Assembly: GCF_003852535.1 (NCBI RefSeq)
Contig: NZ_QAJP01000005.1
Coordinates: 392,403-456,402 of the forward strand
Origin: Herminiimonas sp. KBW02
Lineage (GTDB): Bacteria > Pseudomonadota > Gammaproteobacteria > Burkholderiales > Burkholderiaceae_D
Reading direction: 5' to 3'
Length of the DNA stretch: 64,000 bases
The position numbers and the translations under genes are program-made. Shown here piece after piece: positions 9,379 to 18,284 of this stretch (position 1 is its first letter; each line of letters begins with the position of its first letter). The notes under the pieces are model-generated. The model saw only the letters and a list, made by a program, of their open reading frames with translations. It was not told the origin of the DNA and ran no database searches.

Positions 9379-10865
9379 TATGGTCGCTCGTCTTCTACCG
9401 TGACTTTCTTCACGACTGCGTAGCGCTGCAAGGTACGTGCGCGTGCTTCGTCATGTTGCAGCAACGGATGTGGATAGTTCTGTCCCAATGTGACGCCGGC
9501 CATTTGCAATTCCATGGTCGGTACGCGCCACGGCGCATGGATGTGCTCGCCCGACAGTTTCGCCAGTTGCGGCAGGTAGCGGCGTATGAATTTGCCATCC
9601 GGATCGAATTTTTCCGACTGTGTCAGCGGATTGAAAATGCGGAAGTAAGGTTGTGCATCACAGCCGGAAGACGAAGCCCATTGCCAGCCGCCGTTATTGG
9701 CAGCGAGGTCGAAGTCATTCAACTTCTCGGCGAAGTAACGTTCACCCCAGCGCCAGTCTATGCCCAGATCCTTGATCAGGAAGGACGCAGTCACCATGCG
9801 CAGTCGGTTATGCATATAGCCGGTCTGGTTCAGTTGCGCCATCGCTGCATCGACCAGCGGATAACCGGTGCGGCCGTCGCACCAGGCCTGGAATATCTCT
9901 TCAGCATGCGGTCCGCTTTCCCAGACGATGGCATCGTAATCCGGCTTGAATGCCCGTTCGCGCACATGCGGATGCTGGTACAGGATCATGAAATAGAAGT
10001 CGCGCCACACCAGTTCGGATAGCCAGACTGCGGCGCCACTGCCACCAGCACCTATGCGTATTGCATCCAGCGCCCGTCTGACCAGTGCGCGTATCGATAC
10101 CGTCCCAAAGCGCAGGTGTACCGACAGGTAAGATGGCCCTTTGACGGCAGGGAAGTCACGCGTGCTGTCATAGTTGCGCATGCGCTCGGCAAAGTCGTCC
10201 AGCAAGTCCTGGCCACCCTGCATGCCAGTCGGGATGTGCAGTTCACTCAGATTTGTTTTTTCAAAGCCGAGTTCGCTGAGTGTCGGGATGGCAGGCGTGG
10301 CAGGTGGCAGCGGTGCGAAGTGGGCGCTGAGTGCCTCAACTTCATACGCTGGCAGTTCGGCTGGTGCCAGTTCGGTTTGCAGCTTTTTCAGCCATGCATT
10401 CTTGTATGGCGTGAATACGGAGAACGGTTTGCCGGCCAGTGACAAGACTTCGTCTTTTTCAAAAATAACCTGGTCTTTATAAGTGCGCAGCTCGCGTCCG
10501 GCTTTCTTCAGCGCCGTACCTACTGCCGCATCTCGTGCGATGGCCTGCGGTTCGTAGTCATGGTTGCAAAAGACTGCATCCACGCCCAGTTCGGCCGCCA
10601 GTTGCGGAATTGCCTGTGCCGCATCGGCATGGCGCACGATCAGACCGCCGCCGAGTTCGCGCAAGGCCGTGTCCAGTTCCAGCAGGCTGGCGTGGATGAA
10701 TTCGACGCGACGGTCATATTTGGGCAGTTCATCCAGTATGCTGCGGTCAAAAATGAAGGCGCAATAGACCTGGCGGCTCAACGTCAGCGCATGGTGCAGG
10801 GCGGCATGGTCAAAGCTGCGCAAGTCGCGGCGGAACCAGACCAGGGATTTTTCAAATAGCAGCAT
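9378..10865 (-). CDS. phrB: Deoxyribodipyrimidine photolyase
   Basis: A 495-residue protein of the cryptochrome/photolyase family, class I CPD type. The N-terminal alpha/beta antenna domain begins with LVWFRRDLRSFDHAAL. The C-terminal FAD-binding helical domain contains DFDLAANNGGWQWASSSGCD and YFRIFNPLTQSEKFDP, which include the conserved FAD and electron-transfer Trp region. It repairs cyclobutane pyrimidine dimers using blue or near-UV light. It is a single gene on the minus strand, convergent with the chp operon and divergent from yqgE (109-base gap). Confidence 0.93.
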   Translation of the reverse strand: MLLFEKSLVWFRRDLRSFDHAALHHALTLSRQVYCAFIFDRSILDELPKYDRRVEFIHASLLELDTALRELGGGLIVRHADAAQAIPQLAAELGVDAVFCNHDYEPQAIARDAAVGTALKKAGRELRTYKDQVIFEKDEVLSLAGKPFSVFTPYKNAWLKKLQTELAPAELPAYEVEALSAHFAPLPPATPAIPTLSELGFEKTNLSELHIPTGMQGGQDLLDDFAERMRNYDSTRDFPAVKGPSYLSVHLRFGTVSIRALVRRALDAIRIGAGGSGAAVWLSELVWRDFYFMILYQHPHVRERAFKPDYDAIVWESGPHAEEIFQAWCDGRTGYPLVDAAMAQLNQTGYMHNRLRMVTASFLIKDLGIDWRWGERYFAEKLNDFDLAANNGGWQWASSSGCDAQPYFRIFNPLTQSEKFDPDGKFIRRYLPQLAKLSGEHIHAPWRVPTMELQMAGVTLGQNYPHPLLQHDEARARTLQRYAVVKKVTVEDERP

Positions 10866-10974
10866 GGGGGTCTTAAAATTCAGGGTTAAACAAAAAATAT
10901 GAAAAATATGGGCAAAATCGATCCGGACTGCGGTTTGGAAGCGAGATTTCGGCTAAAACTGATAAAATACCGCC

Positions 10975-11640
10975 ATGCCGAAGCAACGTAAGACTAGTAA
11001 ATCCTCCGAACATCCCGATTCATCTTGGGAATCCCTCGATTTTTCCGCAGCACCTGATACTCCACCCCGCGAATCGCTGAACCTGGCCGATCATTTTTTG
11101 ATTGCCATGCCATCCATGCTTGATCCGGTATTTGGTGGAACCGTAGTGTACCTGTGTGAGCATAACGCTAACGGTGCATTGGGTGTGATCATCAATAAAG
11201 CGACTGACATGACGGTCGATGTCTTGCTCAATCGCATCGATTTGAAGCTGGAAATCGCCCCCGAGCTGTCGGCGCTGGACAAAGCCCCGGTTCTGTACGG
11301 CGGGCCGGTGCAGTCAGACCGCGGTTTTGTTCTGCATGCACCGCGTGGCGACTTTACGTCGACTTTGCCGGTAACGGAAGATATTTCGCTGACCACCTCC
11401 AAGGATATTTTGGCGGCAGTCGCAATGGGCTCCGGCCCGCAGCGCTTGCTGGTCAGCCTCGGCTGTGCCGGCTGGGGTGCCGGTCAGCTGGAAGATGAAA
11501 TTACCCGCAATGGCTGGCTCACGGTACGCGCCGACCCGGCCGTTTTGTTTGATCTGCCGCTGGAGCAGCGCTTTGTCGCTGCCATCAAATTGCTGGGAAT
11601 AGACCCGATGATGCTGAGTGGCGAGGCCGGGCATGCTTGA
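10975..11640 (+). CDS. yqgE: YqgE/AlgH family protein
   Basis: A 221-residue cytoplasmic protein of the UPF0301 (YqgE/AlgH) family. The family core starts near residue 37 at LADHFLIAMPSM and continues with FGGTVVYLCEHNANGALGVI and LYGGPVQSDRGFVLH. The first ~35 residues form a Ser/Lys-rich extension longer than usual for the family (about 185-190 residues), so a later start cannot be excluded. No biochemical activity is established for the family. It is the first gene of an operon that continues with ruvX (15-base gap) and the pyrimidine genes, and the yqgE-ruvX pairing is widespread in proteobacteria. Confidence 0.9.
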   Translation: MPKQRKTSKSSEHPDSSWESLDFSAAPDTPPRESLNLADHFLIAMPSMLDPVFGGTVVYLCEHNANGALGVIINKATDMTVDVLLNRIDLKLEIAPELSALDKAPVLYGGPVQSDRGFVLHAPRGDFTSTLPVTEDISLTTSKDILAAVAMGSGPQRLLVSLGCAGWGAGQLEDEITRNGWLTVRADPAVLFDLPLEQRFVAAIKLLGIDPMMLSGEAGHA

Positions 11641-11655
11641 CGGGGCAGTGCGCTA

Positions 11656-12051
11656 GTGGAAACCGTACTGGGTTTCGACTTTGGCCTGAAGCGCATAGGC
11701 GTTGCGGTCGGCAATACATTATTGAAACAGGCGCAACCCTTGACGATTATCAGCGAGGCGACGAATGACGCGAAGTTTGCGGCGATCGCCGGGCTGGTGC
11801 AGGAATGGCAGCCGAGCTTGTGCATAGTGGGCCTGCCGCGCCACCCTGACGGGGCAGAGCATGAAATGACGGTGCGCTGCCGACGTTTCGCCAATCAGCT
11901 GCATGGACGTTTTAACGTGGCAACGGTGCTGGTGGATGAGCGTTATTCATCCGCAGTGATTTCTCATCAACGTGGTGAACTGATCGATGATCAGGCCGCC
12001 GCAATCATCTTGCAACAATACTTCGATGACTATACCCAATCCGAATCCTGA
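11656..12051 (+). CDS. ruvX: Putative pre-16S rRNA nuclease / Holliday junction resolvase-like YqgF
   Basis: A 131-residue RNase H-fold protein starting with GTG. It shows the YqgF signatures VLGFDFGLKRIGVAVGN (first catalytic Asp), IVGLPRHPDG and VDERYSSAVI (Glu). In Escherichia coli YqgF matures the 5' end of 16S rRNA; a junction-resolvase role has also been proposed. It follows yqgE closely, and its last 26 bases overlap the chosen start of pyrR, which suggests translational coupling. Confidence 0.9.
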   Translation: METVLGFDFGLKRIGVAVGNTLLKQAQPLTIISEATNDAKFAAIAGLVQEWQPSLCIVGLPRHPDGAEHEMTVRCRRFANQLHGRFNVATVLVDERYSSAVISHQRGELIDDQAAAIILQQYFDDYTQSES

Positions 12052-12550
12052 TCACGCGCTCGACGCCGAAGCCCTGTACCAGGTACTGGCGCAACAAGTG
12101 AAAACCGGTCTCGCACAAGCTGAAAACGTAGCGATAGTCGGCATCCATTCGGGCGGTGCCTGGCTGGCGGAACGCCTGGCCAAGGAATTGCAACTGACCG
12201 AGCGCCTGGGTTTTATCGATGTTTCTTTTTATCGTGACGATTTTTCGGAAAAAGGTTTGCGTCCTGATGTGAAGCCGACCCAGATTCCATTTGATGTCGA
12301 TGGCGCGACCATCCTGCTGGTGGATGACGTGCTTTACACCGGCCGTACGACGCGTGCCGCAATCAATGAGTTATTTGATTACGGTCGTCCGGCCCGCATC
12401 CTGCTGGCTGCGCTGGCGGATCGCGGTGGTCGTGAGTTGCCGGTGGCCGCTGACTTTGTAGCAAAAACGATTTCTATTCCCGGCCAGCAATCGCTGGTAC
12501 TTCAACGGGCCGATGACGGCCGCTTTTCCCTGACGGTGGATCATGTTTAA
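12026..12550 (+). CDS. pyrR: PyrR bifunctional regulator / uracil phosphoribosyltransferase
   Basis: A 174-residue type I phosphoribosyltransferase. The PRPP-binding loop reads [18 protein letters not shown], and [16 protein letters not shown] and SFYRDDF are typical of PyrR. The start at 12026 ([13 protein letters not shown]) is preferred over an upstream ATG at 11987 because the intervening residues are not family-like. In Bacillus PyrR attenuates pyr transcription by binding leader RNA; in proteobacteria only uracil phosphoribosyltransferase activity may remain. It overlaps ruvX upstream and pyrB downstream (8 bases), so it is co-transcribed with pyrimidine synthesis. Confidence 0.92.
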   Translation: MTIPNPNPDHALDAEALYQVLAQQVKTGLAQAENVAIVGIHSGGAWLAERLAKELQLTERLGFIDVSFYRDDFSEKGLRPDVKPTQIPFDVDGATILLVDDVLYTGRTTRAAINELFDYGRPARILLAALADRGGRELPVAADFVAKTISIPGQQSLVLQRADDGRFSLTVDHV

Positions 12551-13502
12551 TCCGCAACTGAACAAAAACGGTGAGCTGCAACATTTGCTCACTATCGAAG
12601 GCCTGCCCAAGGCTAACATCCTGCACATACTGGACACGGCATCGTCCTTTGTCAGTATCGGTGACCGCGAGGTGAAGAAGGTGCCGCTGATGCGCGGTAA
12701 AAGTGTTTTCAATCTCTTTTTTGAAAACTCGACGCGCACCCGCACCACTTTCGAAATCGCATCCAAGCGTTTGTCGGCAGATGTAATCAACCTGAATATC
12801 CAGGCCTCGAGCTCGAGCAAGGGCGAATCCCTGCTCGACACCATCGACAACCTGTCCGCCATGCACGCCGATATGTTCGTCGTGCGTCATGCGCAATCGG
12901 GTGCACCTTACCTGATCGCCAAGCATCTGAGCGACACTTCGCAATCGCATGTGCACGTCGTGAATGCAGGCGATGGTCGCCATGCACACCCGACCCAGGG
13001 TTTGCTGGATATGTACACGATCCGGCACTACAAGAAAGACTTCAGCAATCTGACGGTTGCGATCGTCGGCGATATTTTGCACAGTCGTGTCGCCCGTTCG
13101 GATATCCATGCGCTGACGACACTGGGTGTGCCGGAAATCCGCGCCATCGGGCCACGCACCTTGCTGCCTAGCGGCCTTGAACAAATGGGCGTACGTGTCT
13201 TCACCGATATCAACAAAGGTTTGAAAGACGTTGACGTCATCATCATGCTGCGTCTGCAAAATGAACGCATGAGCGGTGCCTTGCTGCCATCCGCACAGGA
13301 ATTCTTCAAGAGCTACGGCCTGACGACAGAACGTCTGGCATTGGCCAAGCCTGATGCCATCGTTATGCATCCGGGCCCGATGAATCGTGGCGTGGAAATC
13401 GAATCGGCAGTGGCCGACGGTACGCAAGCCGTGATCTTGCCGCAAGTGACTTTCGGTATCGCGGTGCGTATGGCCGTGATGAGTATTTTGGCGGGAAATT
13501 AA
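12543..13502 (+). CDS. pyrB: Aspartate carbamoyltransferase catalytic subunit
   Basis: A 319-residue enzyme that condenses carbamoyl phosphate with aspartate, the first committed step of UMP synthesis. The carbamoyl-phosphate motif [31 protein letters not shown] and the C-terminal [15 protein letters not shown] are intact. It overlaps the end of pyrR and lies 3 bases before the dihydroorotase-like gene. No regulatory subunit (pyrI) is nearby. The pairing with an inactive dihydroorotase-like partner points to the Pseudomonas-type class A complex, a dodecamer of six PyrB and six PyrC' chains. Confidence 0.95.
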   Translation: MFNPQLNKNGELQHLLTIEGLPKANILHILDTASSFVSIGDREVKKVPLMRGKSVFNLFFENSTRTRTTFEIASKRLSADVINLNIQASSSSKGESLLDTIDNLSAMHADMFVVRHAQSGAPYLIAKHLSDTSQSHVHVVNAGDGRHAHPTQGLLDMYTIRHYKKDFSNLTVAIVGDILHSRVARSDIHALTTLGVPEIRAIGPRTLLPSGLEQMGVRVFTDINKGLKDVDVIIMLRLQNERMSGALLPSAQEFFKSYGLTTERLALAKPDAIVMHPGPMNRGVEIESAVADGTQAVILPQVTFGIAVRMAVMSILAGN

Positions 13503-13505
13503 GAG

Positions 13506-14789
13506 ATGAAAATTCATATCAAGAACGGCCATCTGATCGATCCGGCCAACGGCATCGATGCACAACAGGACGTCTTTATTGCAGCAGGAAAAATCGCCGG
13601 CATCGGTACCGCGCCGGAAGGCTTTGTCGCCAGCAAGGTGATTGATGCGACCGGCCTGGTCGTCGCACCTGGCCTGGTAGATCTGAGCGCACGCTTGCGC
13701 GAACCGGGCTATGAACACAAGGCAACGCTGGAATCGGAAATGCAGGCCGCGGTACAGGGCGGCGTCACCAGCCTGGTCTGCCCGCCGGATACCGAGCCTG
13801 TGCTGGATGAGCCGGGTCTGGTCGAGATGCTCAAGCATCGTGCCAAGTCGCTGAATCAGGCACACGTTTATCCGCTGGGTGCATTGACGTCCGGACTGAA
13901 GGGCGAGGCACTGACGGAAATGGCGGAGCTGTCGGAAGCCGGTTGCATCGGTTTCTCGCAAGCCGATAATCCTATCCTCGATACCACCGTCTTGTTGCGT
14001 GCGATGCAGTACGCAAAGACATTCGAATACACAGTCTGGTTGCGTCCGCAGGATCCGCATCTTGGTCGTACTGGTGTCGCGCATAGCGGCCCGGTTGCTT
14101 CACGCCTCGGCTTGTCCGGCGTGCCGGTGATGGCCGAGACCGTTGCCTTGCATACCATCCTGGAACTGGTGCGTGTTACTGGCGCGCGCGTGCATCTGTG
14201 CCGCATGTCCACTGCAGCCGGACTGGAACTGGTACGTGCAGCCAAGAAAGAAGGCTTGCCGATTAGTTGCGACGTCGGCGCACACCACATCCACCTGACT
14301 GAAAACGATATCGGCTTCTTTGATTCGAATGCACGTCTGACGCCGCCGTTGCGTAGCCAGCGTGATCGCGATGCGATCCGCAATGCTTTGCTGGATGGCA
14401 CCATCGATGCAATTTGCTCGGATCACACACCGGTTGATGACGATGAAAAATTATTGCCGTTCGGTGAAGCATCGCCGGGTGCAACTGGTCTGGAATTGCT
14501 CCTGTCGCTGGCTTTGAAGTGGGCAGAAGACTGTGTCGATGGCAAGCAGCAATTGTCGCGCGCCATTGCAAAGGTCACGACCGATGCGGCACGCATCATC
14601 GGTTTGCAGTCCGGCCAACTGGCTACCGGTAGCGTCGCCGATATCTGCGTGTTTGATCCGGCACAACGCTGGACTGTATCGTCCAAGGTATTGGCGAGCC
14701 AGGGCAAGCACACTCCGTTCCTCGGCTATGAAGTCGCAGGGCAGGTGAAGGCTACTATCGTTGCCGGACACATTGCGTTCCAGCGCTGA
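13506..14789 (+). CDS. pyrX: Non-catalytic dihydroorotase-like subunit PyrC' (PyrX)
   Basis: A 427-residue member of the type I dihydroorotase family, but the metal-binding HxH is missing: where active enzymes read DLHVHLREPG this one reads DLSARLREPG (about residues 58-67). Later motifs such as CSDHTP and GATGLELLLSL are kept. The same DLSARLREPG change is known from the inactive PyrC' of Pseudomonas, which serves to assemble the aspartate carbamoyltransferase complex. The gene starts 3 bases after pyrB. A separate active dihydroorotase must be encoded elsewhere in the genome. Confidence 0.9.
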   Translation: MKIHIKNGHLIDPANGIDAQQDVFIAAGKIAGIGTAPEGFVASKVIDATGLVVAPGLVDLSARLREPGYEHKATLESEMQAAVQGGVTSLVCPPDTEPVLDEPGLVEMLKHRAKSLNQAHVYPLGALTSGLKGEALTEMAELSEAGCIGFSQADNPILDTTVLLRAMQYAKTFEYTVWLRPQDPHLGRTGVAHSGPVASRLGLSGVPVMAETVALHTILELVRVTGARVHLCRMSTAAGLELVRAAKKEGLPISCDVGAHHIHLTENDIGFFDSNARLTPPLRSQRDRDAIRNALLDGTIDAICSDHTPVDDDEKLLPFGEASPGATGLELLLSLALKWAEDCVDGKQQLSRAIAKVTTDAARIIGLQSGQLATGSVADICVFDPAQRWTVSSKVLASQGKHTPFLGYEVAGQVKATIVAGHIAFQR

Positions 14790-14856
14790 TTGCTACTTTT
14801 GGTTCACGCATGATTCTGTATCAGCTGATCGCTATCATCAGCGGCAAGGCGCAACT

Positions 14857-15603
14857 ATGATCGCCTTGCCGTTTGTACGTGTAATGCTGCATTTGTTGCA
14901 GGGTTTGTGCACGAGCGCCTTCATTTTTCCGTTTATCAGCACCACCGGGCGCGATCAGCGCATCAAGAAATGGTCGGCTGGCTTGCTGGCTATCCTGCAT
15001 GTCGAAGTCGAGATACACAACGATGCAGCATCGGCGGCGCAGGCCCTGATCGTATCCAATCATATTTCCTGGCTCGACATCTTCGTCATCAATTCCCTGC
15101 AACCTTGCCGTTTCGTTGCGAAAGCGGATATACGCAGCTGGCCTGCGCTAGGCTGGTTGTGTGCGAAGTCCGGCACCATCTTTATTGCACGCGGCAAGCA
15201 ACGCGAAGTCCGCCGCGTATATGAAGGGCTGGTCACCAGCATACGTGCGGGTGAACGCATTGCGTTTTTCCCGGAAGGCACGACTGCGGCGCAAGGCCAA
15301 TTGCTGGCCTTTCATCCGAATCTGTTTGAGGCAGCGATAGAAGCTGGCGTGCCGGTGCAACCGTATGCTTTACGCTATGTGGATGCACAAGGCAATTTGC
15401 ATAGTGCTGCCGATTTCATCGGTGACATGACGTTTGTAGACAGCATGTTGCTGATCATGAAGACGCGCAAAATGACGGCGCAATTGACGCTACTGCCGAC
15501 GATAGCGAGTACGGGCGAGCACCGCCGCGACTTGTCGCTGAAAGCGCGTCAGGCGATTGCCGCCAAGCTTTGTTACGACCAGCAGCCTGGAGCTGTGTCC
15601 TAG
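14857..15603 (+). CDS. plsC: 1-acyl-sn-glycerol-3-phosphate acyltransferase-like protein
   Basis: A 248-residue membrane-associated acyltransferase. The HX4D catalytic motif is NHISWLD and the phosphate-binding motif is FFPEGTTA. An N-terminal hydrophobic segment ([16 protein letters not shown]) should anchor it in the inner membrane, where it acylates lysophosphatidic acid or a related lipid. The start at 14857 is preferred over 14761 because the upstream residues overlap the end of pyrX and are not family-like. The stop codon shares the bases CTAG with the stop of the convergent apaH gene, leaving no room for a terminator. Confidence 0.87.
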   Translation: MIALPFVRVMLHLLQGLCTSAFIFPFISTTGRDQRIKKWSAGLLAILHVEVEIHNDAASAAQALIVSNHISWLDIFVINSLQPCRFVAKADIRSWPALGWLCAKSGTIFIARGKQREVRRVYEGLVTSIRAGERIAFFPEGTTAAQGQLLAFHPNLFEAAIEAGVPVQPYALRYVDAQGNLHSAADFIGDMTFVDSMLLIMKTRKMTAQLTLLPTIASTGEHRRDLSLKARQAIAAKLCYDQQPGAVS

Positions 15604-16424
15604 TTCTTCCCGGGTTTCTGGTGTTGTGGGCACTGGACTTGTATGGTGCTGCGGTCCTGCAGGTTCATGGCTGTCAACTGACCGCCCCAGACACAGCCGG
15701 TATCCAGTCCGATCACATTCGGTAACACCATCAGCCCCAGCGTAGACCAGTGACCGAAGACGATGGTTGTGTCATCGCTGCGTCGGTTTGGCGCTTTAAA
15801 CCACGGCATTAATCCGGCCGGTGTATGCGCCAGGCCTTCGACCGCCTTGAAGTCCATGCGGCCATCGGCCTGGCAAAAGCGTATGCGCGTCAGTGCATTG
15901 ACGATGCAGCGCAGGCGATCATCACCTTGTAGGCCGTCATCCCATATTGCAGGCTCGTTGCCGTACATTTTTTGCAGGAAGGCGACCCAGTCCGGGCCTT
16001 GCAGTACGGTTTCCACTTCGCGTGACAGCGCAACGGTCTGGCTGGCCGTCCATTGCGGCAAGACACCGGCATGCACGAATAAATGACCATCCTGCTCCAT
16101 CGCCAGCGGCTGGTGCCGCAGCCAGCTAATCAGCTCGTCTCTGTCATCGGCTGCCATGATGTCGTCCAGTGTATCGCTCGCATGCGGTTTGCGCAGGCCG
16201 CATGCAACTGCCAGCAGGTTGAGATCATGGTTGCCGAGTACGATGCGGGCGCGTGCGCCGAGTGCGCGTACCTGGCGTAGTGTGGCGAGTGAACGCGGAC
16301 CGCGATTGACGATATCGCCGACGAATACCAGCTTTGCTTGTGGTGCGACCGTATCGATTTGTTGCAGCAAGTCGTTTAATTGCGTCTGGCAACCTTGCAG
16401 ATCGCCGATGGCGTAAGTAGTCAT
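15600..16424 (-). CDS. apaH: Symmetrical bis(5'-nucleosyl)-tetraphosphatase ApaH
   Basis: A 274-residue metallophosphatase that cleaves Ap4A into two ADP. The calcineurin-like motifs are GDLQGC (residues 7-12), GDIVNRGP and GNHD, followed by HAGV. The start at 16424 ([11 protein letters not shown]) places the first motif at the usual position; an upstream ATG would add 31 unlike residues. It is a single gene on the minus strand, overlapping the 3' end of plsC by four bases. Confidence 0.93.
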   Translation of the reverse strand: MTTYAIGDLQGCQTQLNDLLQQIDTVAPQAKLVFVGDIVNRGPRSLATLRQVRALGARARIVLGNHDLNLLAVACGLRKPHASDTLDDIMAADDRDELISWLRHQPLAMEQDGHLFVHAGVLPQWTASQTVALSREVETVLQGPDWVAFLQKMYGNEPAIWDDGLQGDDRLRCIVNALTRIRFCQADGRMDFKAVEGLAHTPAGLMPWFKAPNRRSDDTTIVFGHWSTLGLMVLPNVIGLDTGCVWGGQLTAMNLQDRSTIQVQCPQHQKPGKN

Positions 16425-16617
16425 GTATGCAGATATCCGGTAAAAGCGGGCGTGATGCCAGACATTATCGCGGATTCCGCGATGAATTTCTGGCGGGCAG
16501 CAAAAGATAGCGTGCATGCTGCAATCTGTTTGAAACTAGCAGGCCGGTGTTGTGTCGAACAAGCTCGCTGCGGCCAATGTTGGCCGCAGGAACGACAGCA
16601 CGGCAGTAAATGAACAC

Positions 16618-16646
16618 TGACGCATGGCATCCTATAAAATGCGTCA
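16618..16646. promoter_or_regulatory. Perfect inverted repeat upstream of manB
   Basis: The arms TGACGCAT and ATGCGTCA are separated by 13 bases, 72 bases before the manB start. A second hairpin with nine-base arms (CTGCGGCCA/TGGCCGCAG) lies at 16568-16589. Neither is followed by a T-run, so operator or RNA structure is more likely than a terminator. Together they occupy the 293-base gap between the divergent apaH and manB, in which I see no gene. Confidence 0.35.
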
Positions 16647-16717
16647 GGGCAAGTTGGCCGCCTGGCTAAACGGCAGCGCTGACTGAACACTCAATTGGAT
16701 AAGGATAACGACTAAAT

Positions 16718-18094
16718 ATGCTGACACTCTCGCAAAGCATTTTCAAAGCCTATGACATACGCGGCATTATTGATTCCACGCTGGACGCCGATGTCGCACG
16801 TGATATCGGACGCGCTTTCGGTAGTGCGGTACGCGCCAAAGGTGAGCAGGTCGTGGTGCTGGGACGCGACGGACGTTTGTCCGGCCCTGCGCTGGCGAGC
16901 GCACTGGCGGAAGGCATGCAGGAAGTCGGTATAGATGTCGTTGACCTCGGTGTGGTTGCAACGCCCATGCTTTACCTCGGCACGCACGTGCTGGATGCAC
17001 AGTCCGGCATCATGGTGACGGGCAGCCACAATCCGCCTGACTACAATGGTTTCAAAATGGTACTGGCAGGTGAAGCGATTTACGGCGACACCATACAGGC
17101 TTTGTACCAGGCTATCGTCAACAAAGAATATGCAGAAGGTAAAGGCAGTTATCGCACTTACGATATCGCCGATGGTTATCAGAACCGGATCGTGAGCGAC
17201 GTCAAGCTGGCGCGCCCGATGAAGATCGCTATTGATTGCGGTAATGGTGTGGCAGGTGCATTTGCCGGTGACCTGTATCGTGCGATGGGTTGCGAAGTCA
17301 TAGAATTATTCTGCGAAGTGGACGGCACTTTCCCTAACCATCATCCCGATCCTGCCCATCCGGAAAACCTGCAAGACCTGATCCGTTGTCTGCAGACTAC
17401 CGATGCAGAGATCGGCCTCGCTTTCGACGGCGACGGTGATCGTCTCGGCCTGGTGACCAAGGATGGCCAGATCATTTATCCGGATCGTCAGTTGATGCTG
17501 TTTGCGCAGGATGTATTGACCCGTCATCCGGGCGAACAAATCCTGTATGACGTGAAATGTACCCGCCACCTTGCGCCATGGATTACTGAACGTGGCGGCA
17601 AGCCGCTGATGTGGAAAACCGGGCACTCGCTGGTAAAAGCAAAAATGCGCGAGACCGGTGCGCCACTCGGTGGTGAAATGAGCGGTCACGTCTTCTTCAA
17701 GGACAGATGGTATGGCTTCGATGACGGCATGTATGCGGGTGCGCGTATGCTGGAATTGCTGAGTCGTGAAAAAGATCCTTCGGCAGTCCTGAATGCCTTG
17801 CCGCAATCGGTCAGCACACCGGAATTGCAACTCAAGCTGAAAGAAGGTGAAAGCTTCCCGCTGATCGCCAAACTGCAACGCGAAGCGCAATTCCCCGGTT
17901 CGGATCAGATTATCTCTATTGATGGTTTGCGAGTTGAGTATCCGGACGGCTTCGGCCTGGCCCGTTCGTCGAATACCACCCCGGTGATTGTGATGCGCTT
18001 CGAGGCAGAGTCGCAAGCAGCCTTGCAGCACATCCAGGCGGAATTCAAACGCGTGATTCTGGCCGCCAAGCCGGATGCGGTATTGCCGTACTAA
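16718..18094 (+). CDS. manB: Phosphomannomutase/phosphoglucomutase
   Basis: A 458-residue alpha-D-phosphohexomutase interconverting mannose-6-P with mannose-1-P, and probably glucose-6-P with glucose-1-P, as in Pseudomonas AlgC. The catalytic phosphoserine loop is VTGSHNPPDYNGFKM, the metal-binding loop is FDGDGDRLG and the sugar-binding loop is GGEMSGHVFF. The start (MLTLSQSIFKAYDIRGI) fits the family; AAGGATA lies upstream. It supplies sugar nucleotides for lipopolysaccharide or exopolysaccharide, which agrees with waaA downstream. A GC-rich hairpin follows at 18106-18138. Confidence 0.93.
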   Translation: MLTLSQSIFKAYDIRGIIDSTLDADVARDIGRAFGSAVRAKGEQVVVLGRDGRLSGPALASALAEGMQEVGIDVVDLGVVATPMLYLGTHVLDAQSGIMVTGSHNPPDYNGFKMVLAGEAIYGDTIQALYQAIVNKEYAEGKGSYRTYDIADGYQNRIVSDVKLARPMKIAIDCGNGVAGAFAGDLYRAMGCEVIELFCEVDGTFPNHHPDPAHPENLQDLIRCLQTTDAEIGLAFDGDGDRLGLVTKDGQIIYPDRQLMLFAQDVLTRHPGEQILYDVKCTRHLAPWITERGGKPLMWKTGHSLVKAKMRETGAPLGGEMSGHVFFKDRWYGFDDGMYAGARMLELLSREKDPSAVLNALPQSVSTPELQLKLKEGESFPLIAKLQREAQFPGSDQIISIDGLRVEYPDGFGLARSSNTTPVIVMRFEAESQAALQHIQAEFKRVILAAKPDAVLPY

Positions 18095-18105
18095 GTCTGT
18101 AGTAC

Positions 18106-18149
18106 AGGGCGCGGCCGGTGCAAAGCCGCTCGCGCCCTCGGCACTTTTT
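18106..18149 (+). terminator. Probable terminator after manB
   Basis: The arms AGGGCGCG and CGCGCCCT enclose an imperfect inner stem, followed after a few bases by TTTTT. The T-run is separated from the stem by TCGGCAC, so efficiency is uncertain. Confidence 0.45.
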
Positions 18150-18284
18150 GATAAAACCACACAATCCGGCCTGAACTCCTCACAGAACACGCACTAGTTT
18201 CCCGCTGCACGGCATAATACGGCTGACTTATTTAATTTATCCCTTTATGCCAGCGACGCTGCTCTTTCCTTGCCCGGCAATACT

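Noticed and set aside
10935-10968. Promoter-like TTGGAA ... TAAAAT before yqgE.
   Set aside because: The spacing of more than 20 bases does not fit a sigma-70 promoter.
12474-14084. A 536-codon minus-strand frame opposite pyrB and pyrX.
   Set aside because: Both plus-strand genes have clear family motifs; the antisense frame has none.
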